Shown here: positions 1 through 6,175 of the stretch, one piece after another | Layout: each line of letters starts with the position of its first letter | How positions within the stretch are numbered: position 1 is the stretch's first letter | Assembly (NCBI GenBank): GCA_003151275.1 | Contig: PLXC01000122.1 | Coordinates: 50,004-60,776 of the forward strand | Length of the DNA stretch: 10,773 nt | Source: Candidatus Melainabacteria bacterium | Lineage (GTDB): Bacteria > Cyanobacteriota > Vampirovibrionia > Obscuribacterales > Obscuribacteraceae | Direction: 5' to 3' | Notes under the pieces: generated by a model | The model's input: the letters and a program-made list of their open reading frames with translations, nothing else | Databases searched by the model: none | What the model was told of the DNA's origin: nothing | Program-made: the position numbers and the translations under genes

Positions 1-83
1 AACAGATTCAAAATGCGATCAAAACCAACGCCCTAGAAGAGTTGATTTATGAAGAAACCAATGAAACCAACGAGAAAATATAA
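1..83 (+). CDS. C-terminal tail of a probable RelE/HigB-type toxin (partial)
   Basis: The frame starting at base 3 is open from the left edge to TAA at 81-83. It encodes about 26 residues with a charged tail (IQNAIKTNALEELIYEE). The pattern '...alkng.leEl' resembles the C-terminal helix and last strand of RelE-superfamily toxins that are encoded just upstream of HTH antitoxins. The frame overlaps the following antitoxin by 35 bases, and such overlap is common in toxin-first type II modules. Only the tail is visible, so no catalytic residue can be checked. A second frame ends in TGA at 50-52, giving an ATGA overlap with the antitoxin, so the reading frame is an inference from composition and context. 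Confidence 0.42.
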   Translation, partial: QIQNAIKTNALEELIYEETNETNEKI

Positions 84-393
84 GAAAACTGGCAATCGCA
101 TTTCGGAAGTCGTTTACGAAACTGCGAAAGATCTATATGCCGCTGATGCAATAGATAAAACGACTATGCACGAGTTTGATGCGCTGTGCTTGCCAGAAGT
201 GCCCCGCTACACACCGGAACAAATACAGTCTATACGAGCCCGCTGTAAATGCAGTCAGGCGGTGTTTGCAAAGTATTTGAACGTATCTGCTTCCTCGCTG
301 AGGCAATGGGAAATTGGAACAAAGAAACCAGCAGGAGTTGCGTGCAAGCTGTTGAACATCATTGACACAAAGGGTTTAGAAGCTCTGATCTAA
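49..393 (+). CDS. HTH antitoxin of a type II toxin-antitoxin pair (HigA/NadS-like)
   Basis: A small, basic DNA-binding protein of 114 residues. After a lysine-rich N-terminus and a helical segment (about residues 16-45) comes a Cro/C1-type helix-turn-helix at about 56-100. It shows the family pattern: TPEQIQSIR opening helix, SQAVFAKYLNVS, then the recognition helix with SLRQWE and a G-T-K-K-P wing. This is the HigA/NadS/YiaG-like class, whose members usually pair with a RelE-like toxin encoded just upstream, and a plausible toxin tail overlaps the start here. The family binds its own operator and neutralises the toxin, an autoregulation known for the family but not visible here because the promoter lies off the window. 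The ATG at 49 has AGAAGAG upstream at a fair distance; the in-frame ATG at 61 is an alternative start. Confidence 0.85.
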   Translation: MKKPMKPTRKYKKTGNRISEVVYETAKDLYAADAIDKTTMHEFDALCLPEVPRYTPEQIQSIRARCKCSQAVFAKYLNVSASSLRQWEIGTKKPAGVACKLLNIIDTKGLEALI

Positions 394-472
394 ACGAAAG
401 TAACCCGCAACTGGTCCTCGGTTTGCAGACAGCCCATTCTCGGTGTCAATGTTGTTAACTTGCATTTAAGGC

Positions 473-706
473 TTGATTCCCACTTATAGTGTTTCTTTCA
501 CGCAGTTATCTAGCGACACTTTTGTCGTGAATCCTGCTCAATTCGATCCGCCAGTTGTGCAAGGAAATATTGGCTTGCTGATTGTCGATGCAAATCCTTG
601 CCAGCAAGTTACGGTGCAAAGCTTTCGAATCAATGGACAAAGTGGAACTGTCATTCCAACCCCTTCCACGGAGTGTAATTCGTTCGTCTGCCAACCGCCA
701 AATTGA
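473..706 (+). CDS. Doubtful small ORF, possibly a remnant of a secreted protein
   Basis: An open frame of about 77 codons with only a TTG start directly after a stop, and no ribosome-binding site. The residues (rich in Val, Thr, Ser, Gln and Pro, with cysteines in NPCQQV, TECNSF and FVCQ) look like an extracellular beta-rich domain rather than random sequence. No family is recognised and no signal peptide is visible. It could be an internal piece of a decayed gene. A neighbouring frame stays open to about 812, so a frameshifted continuation is possible. The 22-bp direct repeat begins in its last codons. The rest of 394-828 holds nothing else that could be supported. Confidence 0.2.
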   Translation: MIPTYSVSFTQLSSDTFVVNPAQFDPPVVQGNIGLLIVDANPCQQVTVQSFRINGQSGTVIPTPSTECNSFVCQPPN

Positions 707-709
707 AGA
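688..709 (+). repeat. 22-bp direct repeat, left copy
   Basis: The bases CTGCCAACCGCC followed by AAATTGAAGA match 2378-2399 with a single mismatch (A versus G at the 13th base), in the same orientation. The two copies bracket the metallopeptidase pseudogene and the HigBA pair. The function is unknown. Confidence 0.7.
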
Positions 710-828
710 GCTCGAGATTTGGCTCTGTGCCAATCAAGAATTTCGACCGACGCAGAACGGGCTTCTTCGAATTTGCCTAGACAAAAGCCAAGATGTCGCT
801 CCTGTTGTATGATAAAAGTCCAGTTTGA

Positions 829-1517
829 TTGAATGCACAAATAGGACATCTTTACTTGCTCTCTTCGCGGCTTTTGTCTGGCACCATAGCATTGCTACTG
901 GTAGCTTCTCACAACCTTGCGCTTGCCGAACAGAAGGGAGGCGGGCCAGGTGCGAAGTCCCCAGTTGATGATTTGGACCGGCGGCTGATAAGGGTCATCG
1001 AACAGACGCCAATGACAGACGAGGTTATCGCTCTGTTGTTGAGGGACTCGATTTGCTTCCTCGCGATGTAAAACAATCTTTTCTAAATGCAGGCATCGGT
1101 GTCATGATCACACCGACCATCGACAAAATAGAAGGCGCCAGCGGTAATCGCAGCGAGTATTCTCCGAAGATGCACAGTGTGATTATTTGCGAGCAGCCAA
1201 GCGATGGAACCAGGACCGATGTTAAGCGATTGCGCCTCATAGTTTTGCATGAGCTCGGTCATGCGTTTGATCAGCTGCTCAAGTATCCGTCGCGCAGGGT
1301 CGAATTTCAGGCACTGTATGAAAAGGAGGCACCTCAGATTCCGACGCAATATGTGAAGGTGCTGTCATATTTCCTGCAGCCCGGACAAGCAGGTCCGCGA
1401 GAATGCTTCGCCAGTTTGTTTGCCTGTAAATATTACTCTGGCAATGATGACCGGCTCACGGCTTTGCGAACCAGTTTCCCACAGACATTCCAGTACGTGC
1501 AAGGACTCAATTTCTAA
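829..1517 (+). pseudogene. Exported ATLF/M34-like zinc metallopeptidase, frameshifted
   Basis: Two overlapping frames seem to be one gene. The first (829 to a stop at 1069-1071) has a signal peptide ending in ALA before EQKGG, then a mature start with VDDLDRRLIRVIEQ. The second is open from about 972 to the stop at 1515-1517 and carries the catalytic part. That part has the zinc motif HELGHAFD at 1248-1271, with two His ligands and the Glu base, and a downstream PRECFASLFA (from about 1395) whose Glu fits the third ligand of the anthrax-lethal-factor-like group, followed by a typical FPQTFQYVQGL end. Going from the first to the second frame needs a loss of one base (or gain of two) between roughly 1020 and 1053. 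No slippery heptamer is obvious there. The 5' end is also unclear: 829 is TTG, while ATG at 833 opens a frame that stops after three codons, so a second small deletion is possible. The catalytic frame alone has no ATG or export signal. A sequencing error is the main alternative. Confidence 0.6.
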
Positions 1518-1555
1518 CGAGCTTTGTAAGTGACCGCAGCGGGACACCACCCGCC

Positions 1556-1586
1556 TGAGAAGCAGATGATGAGCTGTTCTCACTTT
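1556..1586. terminator. Possible hairpin terminator between convergent genes
   Basis: TGAGAA-G-CAG at 1556-1565 can pair with CTG-TTCTCA at 1574-1582 through a one-base bulge, and a short T run (CTTTT) follows on the plus strand. A smaller GCGGG/CCCGC hairpin lies just upstream at about 1539-1554. The position between the plus-strand peptidase and the minus-strand higA fits a terminator, but the T run is short. Confidence 0.3.
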
Positions 1587-1637
1587 TGCAATGCAATTTC
1601 AAACAGGGCGTTGTAAGTGGTCCGCCGCAATCCCGAA

Positions 1638-2000
1638 TCAGGCTCTCGTAAATTCGCGTACTTGTTTGCGGATTTTGTCAGTTTCGCATAAGTAGTCGAG
1701 CATCGCGATTTCGTAATTGGATTGGAGGTTGAGCCAGAAATCTGGAGATGTGCCGAAAACGAAAGAGAGCCTGAGCGCGGTGTCAGCGGTGATGGCTCGG
1801 TGTATGTTTTTGTCGAGGATGGCGGTAACGCGAGTAGGGGCAACGCCCATGTAGCTAGCCAGTTTCGTAGCACTCAGATTTAGCGGGTCAAGAAACTCCG
1901 TGCGCAGGATCTCACCTGGCGGGATAGGTGGCAGCTTGTCGCCTTCTTTTTTGACTTTGGCTTTAGTGGTAGTCGGTGATTTCGACATGTTCAAAGTCAT
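1638..2000 (-). CDS. higA: HigA-family antitoxin
   Basis: A 120-residue antitoxin of the HigA/VapI addiction-module family. After a lysine-rich flexible N-terminus (1-22) comes the family signature PPGEILRTEFLDPL (28-40). It is followed by the helix-turn-helix LSATKLASYMGVAPTRVTAI (42-61), then RAITADTALRLSFVFGTSPDFWLNLQ (68-93), which is near-canonical for HigA. The protein would bind HigB and repress the shared promoter. It lies downstream of higB in the toxin-first order typical of this family and overlaps its end by about 38 bases, which suggests translational coupling. The first ATG at 2000 has AGGAA directly against it, too close for ideal use. The ATG at 1988 (residue 5) is a reasonable alternative and would leave the domain untouched. 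The gene looks intact. Confidence 0.9.
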   Translation of the reverse strand: MTLNMSKSPTTTKAKVKKEGDKLPPIPPGEILRTEFLDPLNLSATKLASYMGVAPTRVTAILDKNIHRAITADTALRLSFVFGTSPDFWLNLQSNYEIAMLDYLCETDKIRKQVREFTRA

Positions 2001-2241
2001 TTCCTGATGGGGTGAAGCAGATGCGGTATTGGTCGTTGATGCGGATCGAGTATTGGCTGAGGCGGTCGCCCTTTAGTTGCTCTAGGCGATTTCCAGGGAC
2101 AACAGCGAGATCAGGCAGCCCTTTGGCAGCTTTGAGGATATCGATTTTTTTGCGAGCCGAATCCTGGATGCTATCGAATTTTTTGACGTAGCGGTTATTC
2201 GCAAGGTTTTCGGTGTCTGTGTCGCGATAACTCTTGATCAT
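1963..2241 (-). CDS. higB: HigB-family mRNA-interferase toxin
   Basis: A 92-residue RelE-superfamily toxin, the usual HigB length. The diagnostic blocks are MIKSYRDTDTENL (1-13), RYVKKFDSI (18-26), NRLEQLKGDR (51-60), YSIRINDQYRICF (64-76) and a terminal VEITDYH. HigB toxins cleave mRNA on the ribosome; that activity is known for the family, not shown here. The frame stays open upstream to beyond 2361, but the ATG at 2241 is chosen because it gives the canonical N-terminus and sits just after a good promoter. Only about nine bases separate the -10 element from this ATG, so the transcript would be leaderless or nearly so. The basic residues expected for substrate binding are retained, so the toxin may be active. 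Confidence 0.9.
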   Translation of the reverse strand: MIKSYRDTDTENLANNRYVKKFDSIQDSARKKIDILKAAKGLPDLAVVPGNRLEQLKGDRLSQYSIRINDQYRICFTPSGNDFEHVEITDYH

Positions 2242-2250
2242 ATTACGTCC

Positions 2251-2279
2251 AGCGTAACACGCGTTGCGTAACACGTCAA
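2251..2279 (-). promoter_or_regulatory. higBA promoter with a direct-repeat operator
   Basis: On the minus strand there is a -35 TTGACG (2279-2274), a 17-base spacer and a -10 TACGCT (2256-2251). The 10-mer CGTGTTACGC occurs twice (2275-2266 and 2261-2252) with four bases between, so one copy overlaps the -35 box and the other covers the -10 box. ACGC-AAC-GCGT between them is also a small palindrome. HigA-type antitoxins repress their own promoter, so this is the likely operator. The repeats and boxes are seen directly; the role is inferred. Confidence 0.6.
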
Positions 2280-2377
2280 GCGGGTCGGCTGTCAGTGCTC
2301 TGCTGAAGATGAGGAACAATCGGGCATCATTTGAATTGTCAATCATTTGGAGAAGCACCATGGCCGGTGATGCTAAC

Positions 2378-2399
2378 CTGCCAACCGCCGAATTGAAGA
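2378..2399 (+). repeat. 22-bp direct repeat, right copy
   Basis: Matches 688-709 with one mismatch. On the plus strand it lies inside a 20-codon ORF (ATG at 2361 after GGAGAAG, stop at 2421-2423) that reads MAGDANLPTAELKKLASASR. This could be the cut-off start of a lost gene. The copy ends a few bases before the point where the sirtuin fragment loses its homology. Confidence 0.65.
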
Positions 2400-2407
2400 A
2401 GTTAGCC

Positions 2408-2608
2408 TCAGCTTCGCGATAACTTCCAATATAATTCCGGCTCAGTCACCAGTGTTTCGGCAGATGACAATTTCACTGTCTCGGGGTCATCCCATATTCC
2501 ACCAGCGCCACGAAATGTCTGCAGCCCAGAAGCCTTTGAAATACCGGCTCCTGTGAGGACAACGATCGATTTGTAGCGACTGGCTCTAACGATGAATCGT
2601 TCGTGCAA
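2408..2608 (-). pseudogene. Truncated sirtuin (NAD-dependent deacylase, SIR2 family)
   Basis: Only the N-terminal 66 residues remain of a protein that is normally about 230-280 residues. They include the family's NAD-binding motifs: VVLTGAGISKASGLQTFRG (16-34) and GGIWDD (36-41), followed by a plausible helix ending in EPELYWKL. After that the sequence leaves the family and stops. The catalytic HG motif and the zinc-binding cysteines are missing, so it cannot be an active deacylase. The start is a TTG at 2608 with AAGGA seven bases upstream, a good site that suggests a once-functional gene. The break lies next to the right copy of the 22-bp repeat and upstream of higBA, pointing to a recombination or insertion junction near 2400-2420. 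Confidence 0.75.
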
Positions 2609-2736
2609 TGTTGGTTCCTTTTCCGACTACAGGGGGATTAGAACTAATTCTACACACTAGGCTTTTTGATGATAGACCGTGCAGTCGCGAATTTCAGAAA
2701 TAAATTTCACTTGTAGCGTTCTCGCATTTCGAACTG

Positions 2737-3447
2737 CTACTTATTTGCCACACTTGCCAAATCTTTGGGCATGCGAACAACGACCATAACCAATTGCGAA
2801 ACGAAAGCTGAACGGGTCTGCAGAACACCCCAAATACCGCCTTGCTCGTTTTTGATTAGCCTTGGAGTTTTTCCGTTTGGATCAAACAACACCTGCACCT
2901 TCTCCCAATTGTGCTCTCTTAGAAAGAGTGGCATGGCACCGGGTATTTGCACGGTAGCATTCTTTTTCTGTACCGTTGGTAGCGCCTGAGATAAAAGCGC
3001 GGAGAGATCGAAGGGTTCAGCTTTCATTATTACTACAACCCTTTCCGAACCTTTCAGCGGAATTGCATTTTCGTCTATTGTTGCCGCAGCAGGCGCGGCC
3101 AATAGTCCGAAATTGCTCATGAGAATTTGATCTTTAGCTCGAACGAGCAGCATGTCTTTCCAACGATTGCTTGTGCGCATAGCTTGACGAGCATTATCGA
3201 AGCGGTGCAGCAAAAAACCGACGCCGATTAGACTGATAGCAATAGATAGTGCGCCTAGGATAATGACACCAGGAAAAAAAGCCGCCCAAAATGATAGAAA
3301 ACTAGGATCGTTTGCAGATGGCCCAATTATTTTGGATGGGTCTTTGAAAAAATTCCAAAAGAGCAAAATGTATATGACGGTTGCGATAGCGTTGCCAATC
3401 GCGCCGAAGAGCAGTTTGGCTCTAATTCCCTGAAAGCTTTCGTTCAT
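2737..3447 (-). CDS. Hypothetical two-helix membrane protein
   Basis: A 236-residue protein of no family that I recognise. Two hydrophobic segments are clear: about 12-32 (LLFGAIGNAIATVIYILLFW) and about 56-81 (AFFPGVIILGALSIAISLIGVGFLL). They are joined by a short loop of about 23 residues. The remaining 155 residues are soluble, begin with a basic stretch (HRFDNARQAMRTSNRWKD) and carry a mixed alpha/beta pattern, for example SERVVVIMKAEPFDLSALL. By the positive-inside rule this C-terminal part would be cytoplasmic. The frame is open up to a TTG at 3507, but the ATG at 3447 starts directly before the first helix and has AAGAAG about ten bases upstream. It appears to be a single gene: the neighbours on this strand are pseudogenes and the next gene to the right is divergent. 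Confidence 0.7.
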   Translation of the reverse strand: MNESFQGIRAKLLFGAIGNAIATVIYILLFWNFFKDPSKIIGPSANDPSFLSFWAAFFPGVIILGALSIAISLIGVGFLLHRFDNARQAMRTSNRWKDMLLVRAKDQILMSNFGLLAAPAAATIDENAIPLKGSERVVVIMKAEPFDLSALLSQALPTVQKKNATVQIPGAMPLFLREHNWEKVQVLFDPNGKTPRLIKNEQGGIWGVLQTRSAFVSQLVMVVVRMPKDLASVANK

Positions 3448-3512
3448 TTCTGAGGCTTCTTGATGGTGTTTAGTGATAAACGTGTCACGATTCCACGTTA
3501 GCAGCAAATCAG

Positions 3513-3550
3513 AACTTTAGCTGCTGACTGCAACGTGACTTTCTGCGAGT
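3513..3550 (-). repeat. Fumarase 3'-end remnant, copy A (short)
   Basis: Read on the minus strand, 3549-3517 encodes LAESHVAVSS plus a stop, against [10 protein letters not shown] plus a stop at the end of the fumarase gene at 10108. Together with the flanking AACTTTA it matches copy B (6176-6213) at 35 of 38 bases by eye. Upstream of base 3550 the likeness ends abruptly. It is non-coding here, lying between two divergent genes. Confidence 0.7.
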
Positions 3551-3588
3551 TTGTTTCGGTCTCACGATCAATGGAGTATGCGAGTAGA

Positions 3589-3594
3589 TACAAT
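3589..3594 (+). promoter_or_regulatory. Possible -10 element for the amidohydrolase operon
   Basis: TACAAT lies 32 bases before the ATG at 3627 and matches the -10 consensus at five of six positions. No convincing -35 hexamer is found 16-18 bases upstream, so this is a weak call. It would have arisen next to the fumarase-tail remnant at 3513-3550. Confidence 0.25.
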
Positions 3595-3626
3595 GATCGT
3601 TGTCTTATCATCCGACCGGGAGAACA

Positions 3627-4970
3627 ATGAGAAAACTCACAATGACAACTGCGGTGATAGCCTTTGCTTGCCTGAAAGCTCATGACGCTCAGGCACAACA
3701 GCCCAGTAATTCTGTGACGAAACCGAGCCCTTCGACAATAGTTTTTAAAGGCGCCAGAGTAATAGATGGCACGGGAACCCCTGCGACTGAAAATCAATAC
3801 GTCGTCATTCAAGGAAAGAAAATCAAATCAATAACAGCTGAACAACCCAAGGAAATTGAGGCGGGCTCTCGCGTCATTGATGCCAGCGGTAAGACAATAA
3901 TGCCTGCATTGGTGCTCGGTCATGCACATCTTGGCTTGCTTAAGGGAAGGAGTACTTCTGGATCTAACATAACTGAAGAAAACGACATTCGACAATTGAA
4001 ACGGTATGCGAAGTATGGCGTATGCATGGTCATGTCTCTTGGAGATGATCATGATTGCATTTATTCTATTCGCGATAAGCGTAATAACGGCTCGATAGGC
4101 GGTCCTTACGTAATGACAGCTGGGCACGGAATTGGTGTGCCCAATGGTGCCCCGCCACTTGAAACCGGTGCCGATGAAATTTACCGACCTACTACGATTG
4201 ATGAAGCTTTAAAAAAAGTCGATGACCTCGCCAAGCATCATGTCGACATGTGCAAGATTTGGGTCGACGATCTTGATGGAAAGGCTGAAAAGATGAAGCC
4301 TGAAATGTACAAGGCTATTATTTCGCGAGCGCACCACCATGGACTTAAGGTAGCGTCACACGTCTGGCACTTGGCTGATGCGAAGTCATTAGCAGAAGCC
4401 GGCGTCGATGTCCTGGCGCATAGCATCCGTGATCTACCGGTAGACGCTGAGTTGATCTCTGCCATGAAATCTCATGGAGTGTATATAACTCCAACACTTG
4501 CAGTCGACGATTCATTTTACATTTTCAAAGAACGGCCAGATTGGATGAACAGCAAATTCTTTCAAGATTCATTAGAGCCCGGAGTTTTGGATTATCTCAA
4601 GAGCGAAAAATACACTCCATCAGAAAGAGAACGAAAAGCCGCAGCCATGGCGCAAAAGAATCTGAAAACGCTGTATGACGGTGGAGTGATAGTTGGTTTC
4701 GGAACCGATTCCGGCGGTCTGGAACGGCCGCAGGGATTTGACGAGCACAGGGAGCTTCAGTTGATGGTCGCCTCAGGACTGACACCGCTGCAAGCAATTC
4801 AATGTGCCACCATGAATAGTGCAGCGATGCTCGGTGTTTCCAAAAACATGGGAACATTGGCACCAGGTAAATTGGCGAATTTAATCGTGCTGGATGCTGA
4901 TCCTTCAGTCGACATCAAGAACACTGAACGAATCAACTCAGTTTGGATCGATGGCGAGGAGCAACAATGA
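3627..4970 (+). CDS. Exported amidohydrolase (imidazolonepropionase-like)
   Basis: A 447-residue metal-dependent hydrolase of the amidohydrolase superfamily, in the imidazolonepropionase-related/prolidase-like group (COG1228 type). An N-terminal beta-sandwich part (38-92, with RVIDGTG) leads into the TIM barrel. The metal-ligand set is complete: H99-A-H101 after strand 1, a candidate carboxylated lysine K210 (CKIWVDD), H245 (ASHVWH), H265 (LAHSIRD) and D361 (GFGTDSGG). The end is typical too: ATMNSAAMLGVSKNMGTLAPGKLANLIVLDADP. The N-terminus (MRKLTMTTAVIAFACLKAHDAQAQ) looks like a signal peptide cut after AQA at 23, though K17, H19 and D20 near the site are unusual. Relatives hydrolyse cyclic amides or dipeptides; the substrate cannot be told from sequence. 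The ATG at 3627 follows GGGAGA closely, which favours it over the in-frame TTG at 3600. The stop overlaps the next gene's ATG by four bases. Confidence 0.88.
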   Translation: MRKLTMTTAVIAFACLKAHDAQAQQPSNSVTKPSPSTIVFKGARVIDGTGTPATENQYVVIQGKKIKSITAEQPKEIEAGSRVIDASGKTIMPALVLGHAHLGLLKGRSTSGSNITEENDIRQLKRYAKYGVCMVMSLGDDHDCIYSIRDKRNNGSIGGPYVMTAGHGIGVPNGAPPLETGADEIYRPTTIDEALKKVDDLAKHHVDMCKIWVDDLDGKAEKMKPEMYKAIISRAHHHGLKVASHVWHLADAKSLAEAGVDVLAHSIRDLPVDAELISAMKSHGVYITPTLAVDDSFYIFKERPDWMNSKFFQDSLEPGVLDYLKSEKYTPSERERKAAAMAQKNLKTLYDGGVIVGFGTDSGGLERPQGFDEHRELQLMVASGLTPLQAIQCATMNSAAMLGVSKNMGTLAPGKLANLIVLDADPSVDIKNTERINSVWIDGEEQQ

Positions 4971-5908
4971 AAACCTACTTTGTTTTGGTTTTATTGAGTA
5001 TGTTCATTTGTGCACCTCCTGCATTCAGTGCAACCAAGAACGATTGGATCACCGGATTGCCTCGCGAACCCATCAATGTGAAGTCGTGGCCTTTAGGAAA
5101 AAAGGTCGCGGTCTGTTTCATCTTCTATGTCGAGCACTTTGGTTTTGGGGAGGGACCCAACTTTCGACCGGACATGCTCGATCGAAAACCTGATGTGGTT
5201 GATGAAGGATTTCGTCAGTATGGCATTGAATGTGGCGTCAATCGTGTTGGCAGAGTGTTCAAGGAAGAAGGCGTTCCCATGAGCATATCCTTGAATGCTC
5301 TTTTCCCCGACCAGCATTCTGAAACTTGGAAACGATTCCGATCTCTTGTTCCAGAAGCACCGATCATCGCGCATGGCATCAACAATACGACGCAGTTACT
5401 TCCGATCGGAAGGGGAGTAGAGGACCAACGGCAGTACATCGTTAAAACGCTAGATTTGATCGAAAAAGGAACCGGTGTGCGCCCGCAGGGATGGTCTAGC
5501 CCAAGTGTGTATGCTGACGCCGATACGTTTCCAGCGTGCACCGCCGCCGGTATCCGTTACTCACTCGATGCTATGGATGCCGATACTGTTTCCAGACTTA
5601 TTACTAAATCTGGTGCCCTGGTTTTAATTCCGTATCCGCCGCAACCCGTGGACATGGGTCAATATCTGCCGCGCCATAAAGAGCCGCGCGATATCGAGCA
5701 CCAATGGATTGATTATGTAACCGAACTGGCCAAAGAAGCCGAACAGGATCCAAACCGTGAGCCAACCATTGTCGCAATTGGTGTGCATCCGTTTGTCTTC
5801 GGCACACCCCACGGCGCGCTAGCGCTGCGCCGCGTCTTAGCGAACTTGAAGAGTCAAAAGCTTGTTTGGCTGACAGATGTTCAGGCAGTAATGGACGCAA
5901 TAAAGTGA
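4967..5908 (+). CDS. Exported polysaccharide deacetylase-family protein (PuuE/NodB-like)
   Basis: A 313-residue protein with a signal peptide (MKTYFVLVLLSMFICAPPAFSA) and a carbohydrate esterase 4-type barrel, closest in pattern to the PuuE allantoinase-like branch. Recognisable pieces are VAVCFIFYVEHFGFG (47-61, with E56 where classical NodB enzymes have an Asp pair), IIAHGINNTTQL (133-144), a RQYIVKTLDLIEKGTGVRPQGW block (155-176), a GIRYSLDAMD strand (195-204), VAIGVHPFVFGTPH (269-282) and WLTDVQAVMDAI at the end. Candidate active-site residues are E56, H136, H274 and H282. The family removes N- or O-acyl groups from glycans or opens cyclic ureides; which applies here is unknown. The ATG at 4967 has GAGGAG five bases upstream and overlaps the amidohydrolase stop as ATGA, so the two are almost certainly co-translated and probably act on related substrates outside the cytoplasm. 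Confidence 0.85.
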   Translation: MKTYFVLVLLSMFICAPPAFSATKNDWITGLPREPINVKSWPLGKKVAVCFIFYVEHFGFGEGPNFRPDMLDRKPDVVDEGFRQYGIECGVNRVGRVFKEEGVPMSISLNALFPDQHSETWKRFRSLVPEAPIIAHGINNTTQLLPIGRGVEDQRQYIVKTLDLIEKGTGVRPQGWSSPSVYADADTFPACTAAGIRYSLDAMDADTVSRLITKSGALVLIPYPPQPVDMGQYLPRHKEPRDIEHQWIDYVTELAKEAEQDPNREPTIVAIGVHPFVFGTPHGALALRRVLANLKSQKLVWLTDVQAVMDAIK

Positions 5909-5957
5909 GTCGGCCAAACTCAAGTAGGCGCGGACTGGGATGGTCGAGTGAATAGTC

Positions 5958-6173
5958 TCAGTATCGCGGGCAATTTGTCTGAGCCTGTATTGTGCATTGC
6001 GGTAACTTATTCGCTAGTTCCTTAAGTCCGTCATATTGCTCTATACAAGAAGCGTGCAATTGACATAAGTTGTGCAAATTAGCCAAAGCCATCAATCCCT
6101 CATCGGTAGGCACGGTCCATGTTATATCGAGCCCCTTTAGTGATTTGATTTCGGAGATAGACCGAAATTGTTT
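5958..6173 (-). pseudogene. C-terminal fragment of a leucine-rich-repeat-like protein
   Basis: A minus-strand frame runs from just after a stop at 6176-6174 to TGA at 5960-5958, about 71 codons with no good start. It reads as leucine-rich-repeat-like: ISEIKSLKGLDITWT, then TDEGLMALANLHNLCQLHA, then YDGLKELANKLPQCTI. The spacing of the leucines and the closing L..LPxC.I pattern are typical of the last repeats of bacterial LRR proteins. The fragment has no visible N-terminus, signal peptide or ribosome-binding site, so it is called a remnant. It directly follows fumarase remnant copy B on the same strand, with the two stops only a few bases apart. The fold assignment rests on pattern alone. Confidence 0.45.
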
Positions 6174-6175
6174 TT

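Noticed and set aside
582..812. Plus-strand frame of 76 codons overlapping the doubtful ORF at 473-706
   Set aside because: No start signal and no family; it may hold a frameshifted continuation, but this cannot be decided from the sequence.
1531..1545. Resemblance of TGACCGCAGCGGGAC to the fumarase tail near 10116
   Set aside because: Two mismatches in 15 bases, no matching flanks and no stop-codon context; chance similarity is likely.
1523..1635. Two similar stretches containing TTGTAAGTG and CCGC, near 1525 and 1611
   Set aside because: Only about 9 bases match exactly and the rest diverges, too little to call a repeat with confidence.
3498..3812. Minus-strand frame of 104 codons across the start of the amidohydrolase gene
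   Set aside because: It overlaps the signal-peptide region of a well-supported gene, has an odd composition rich in Cys, Arg and His, and reads the fumarase-tail remnant in the wrong frame.
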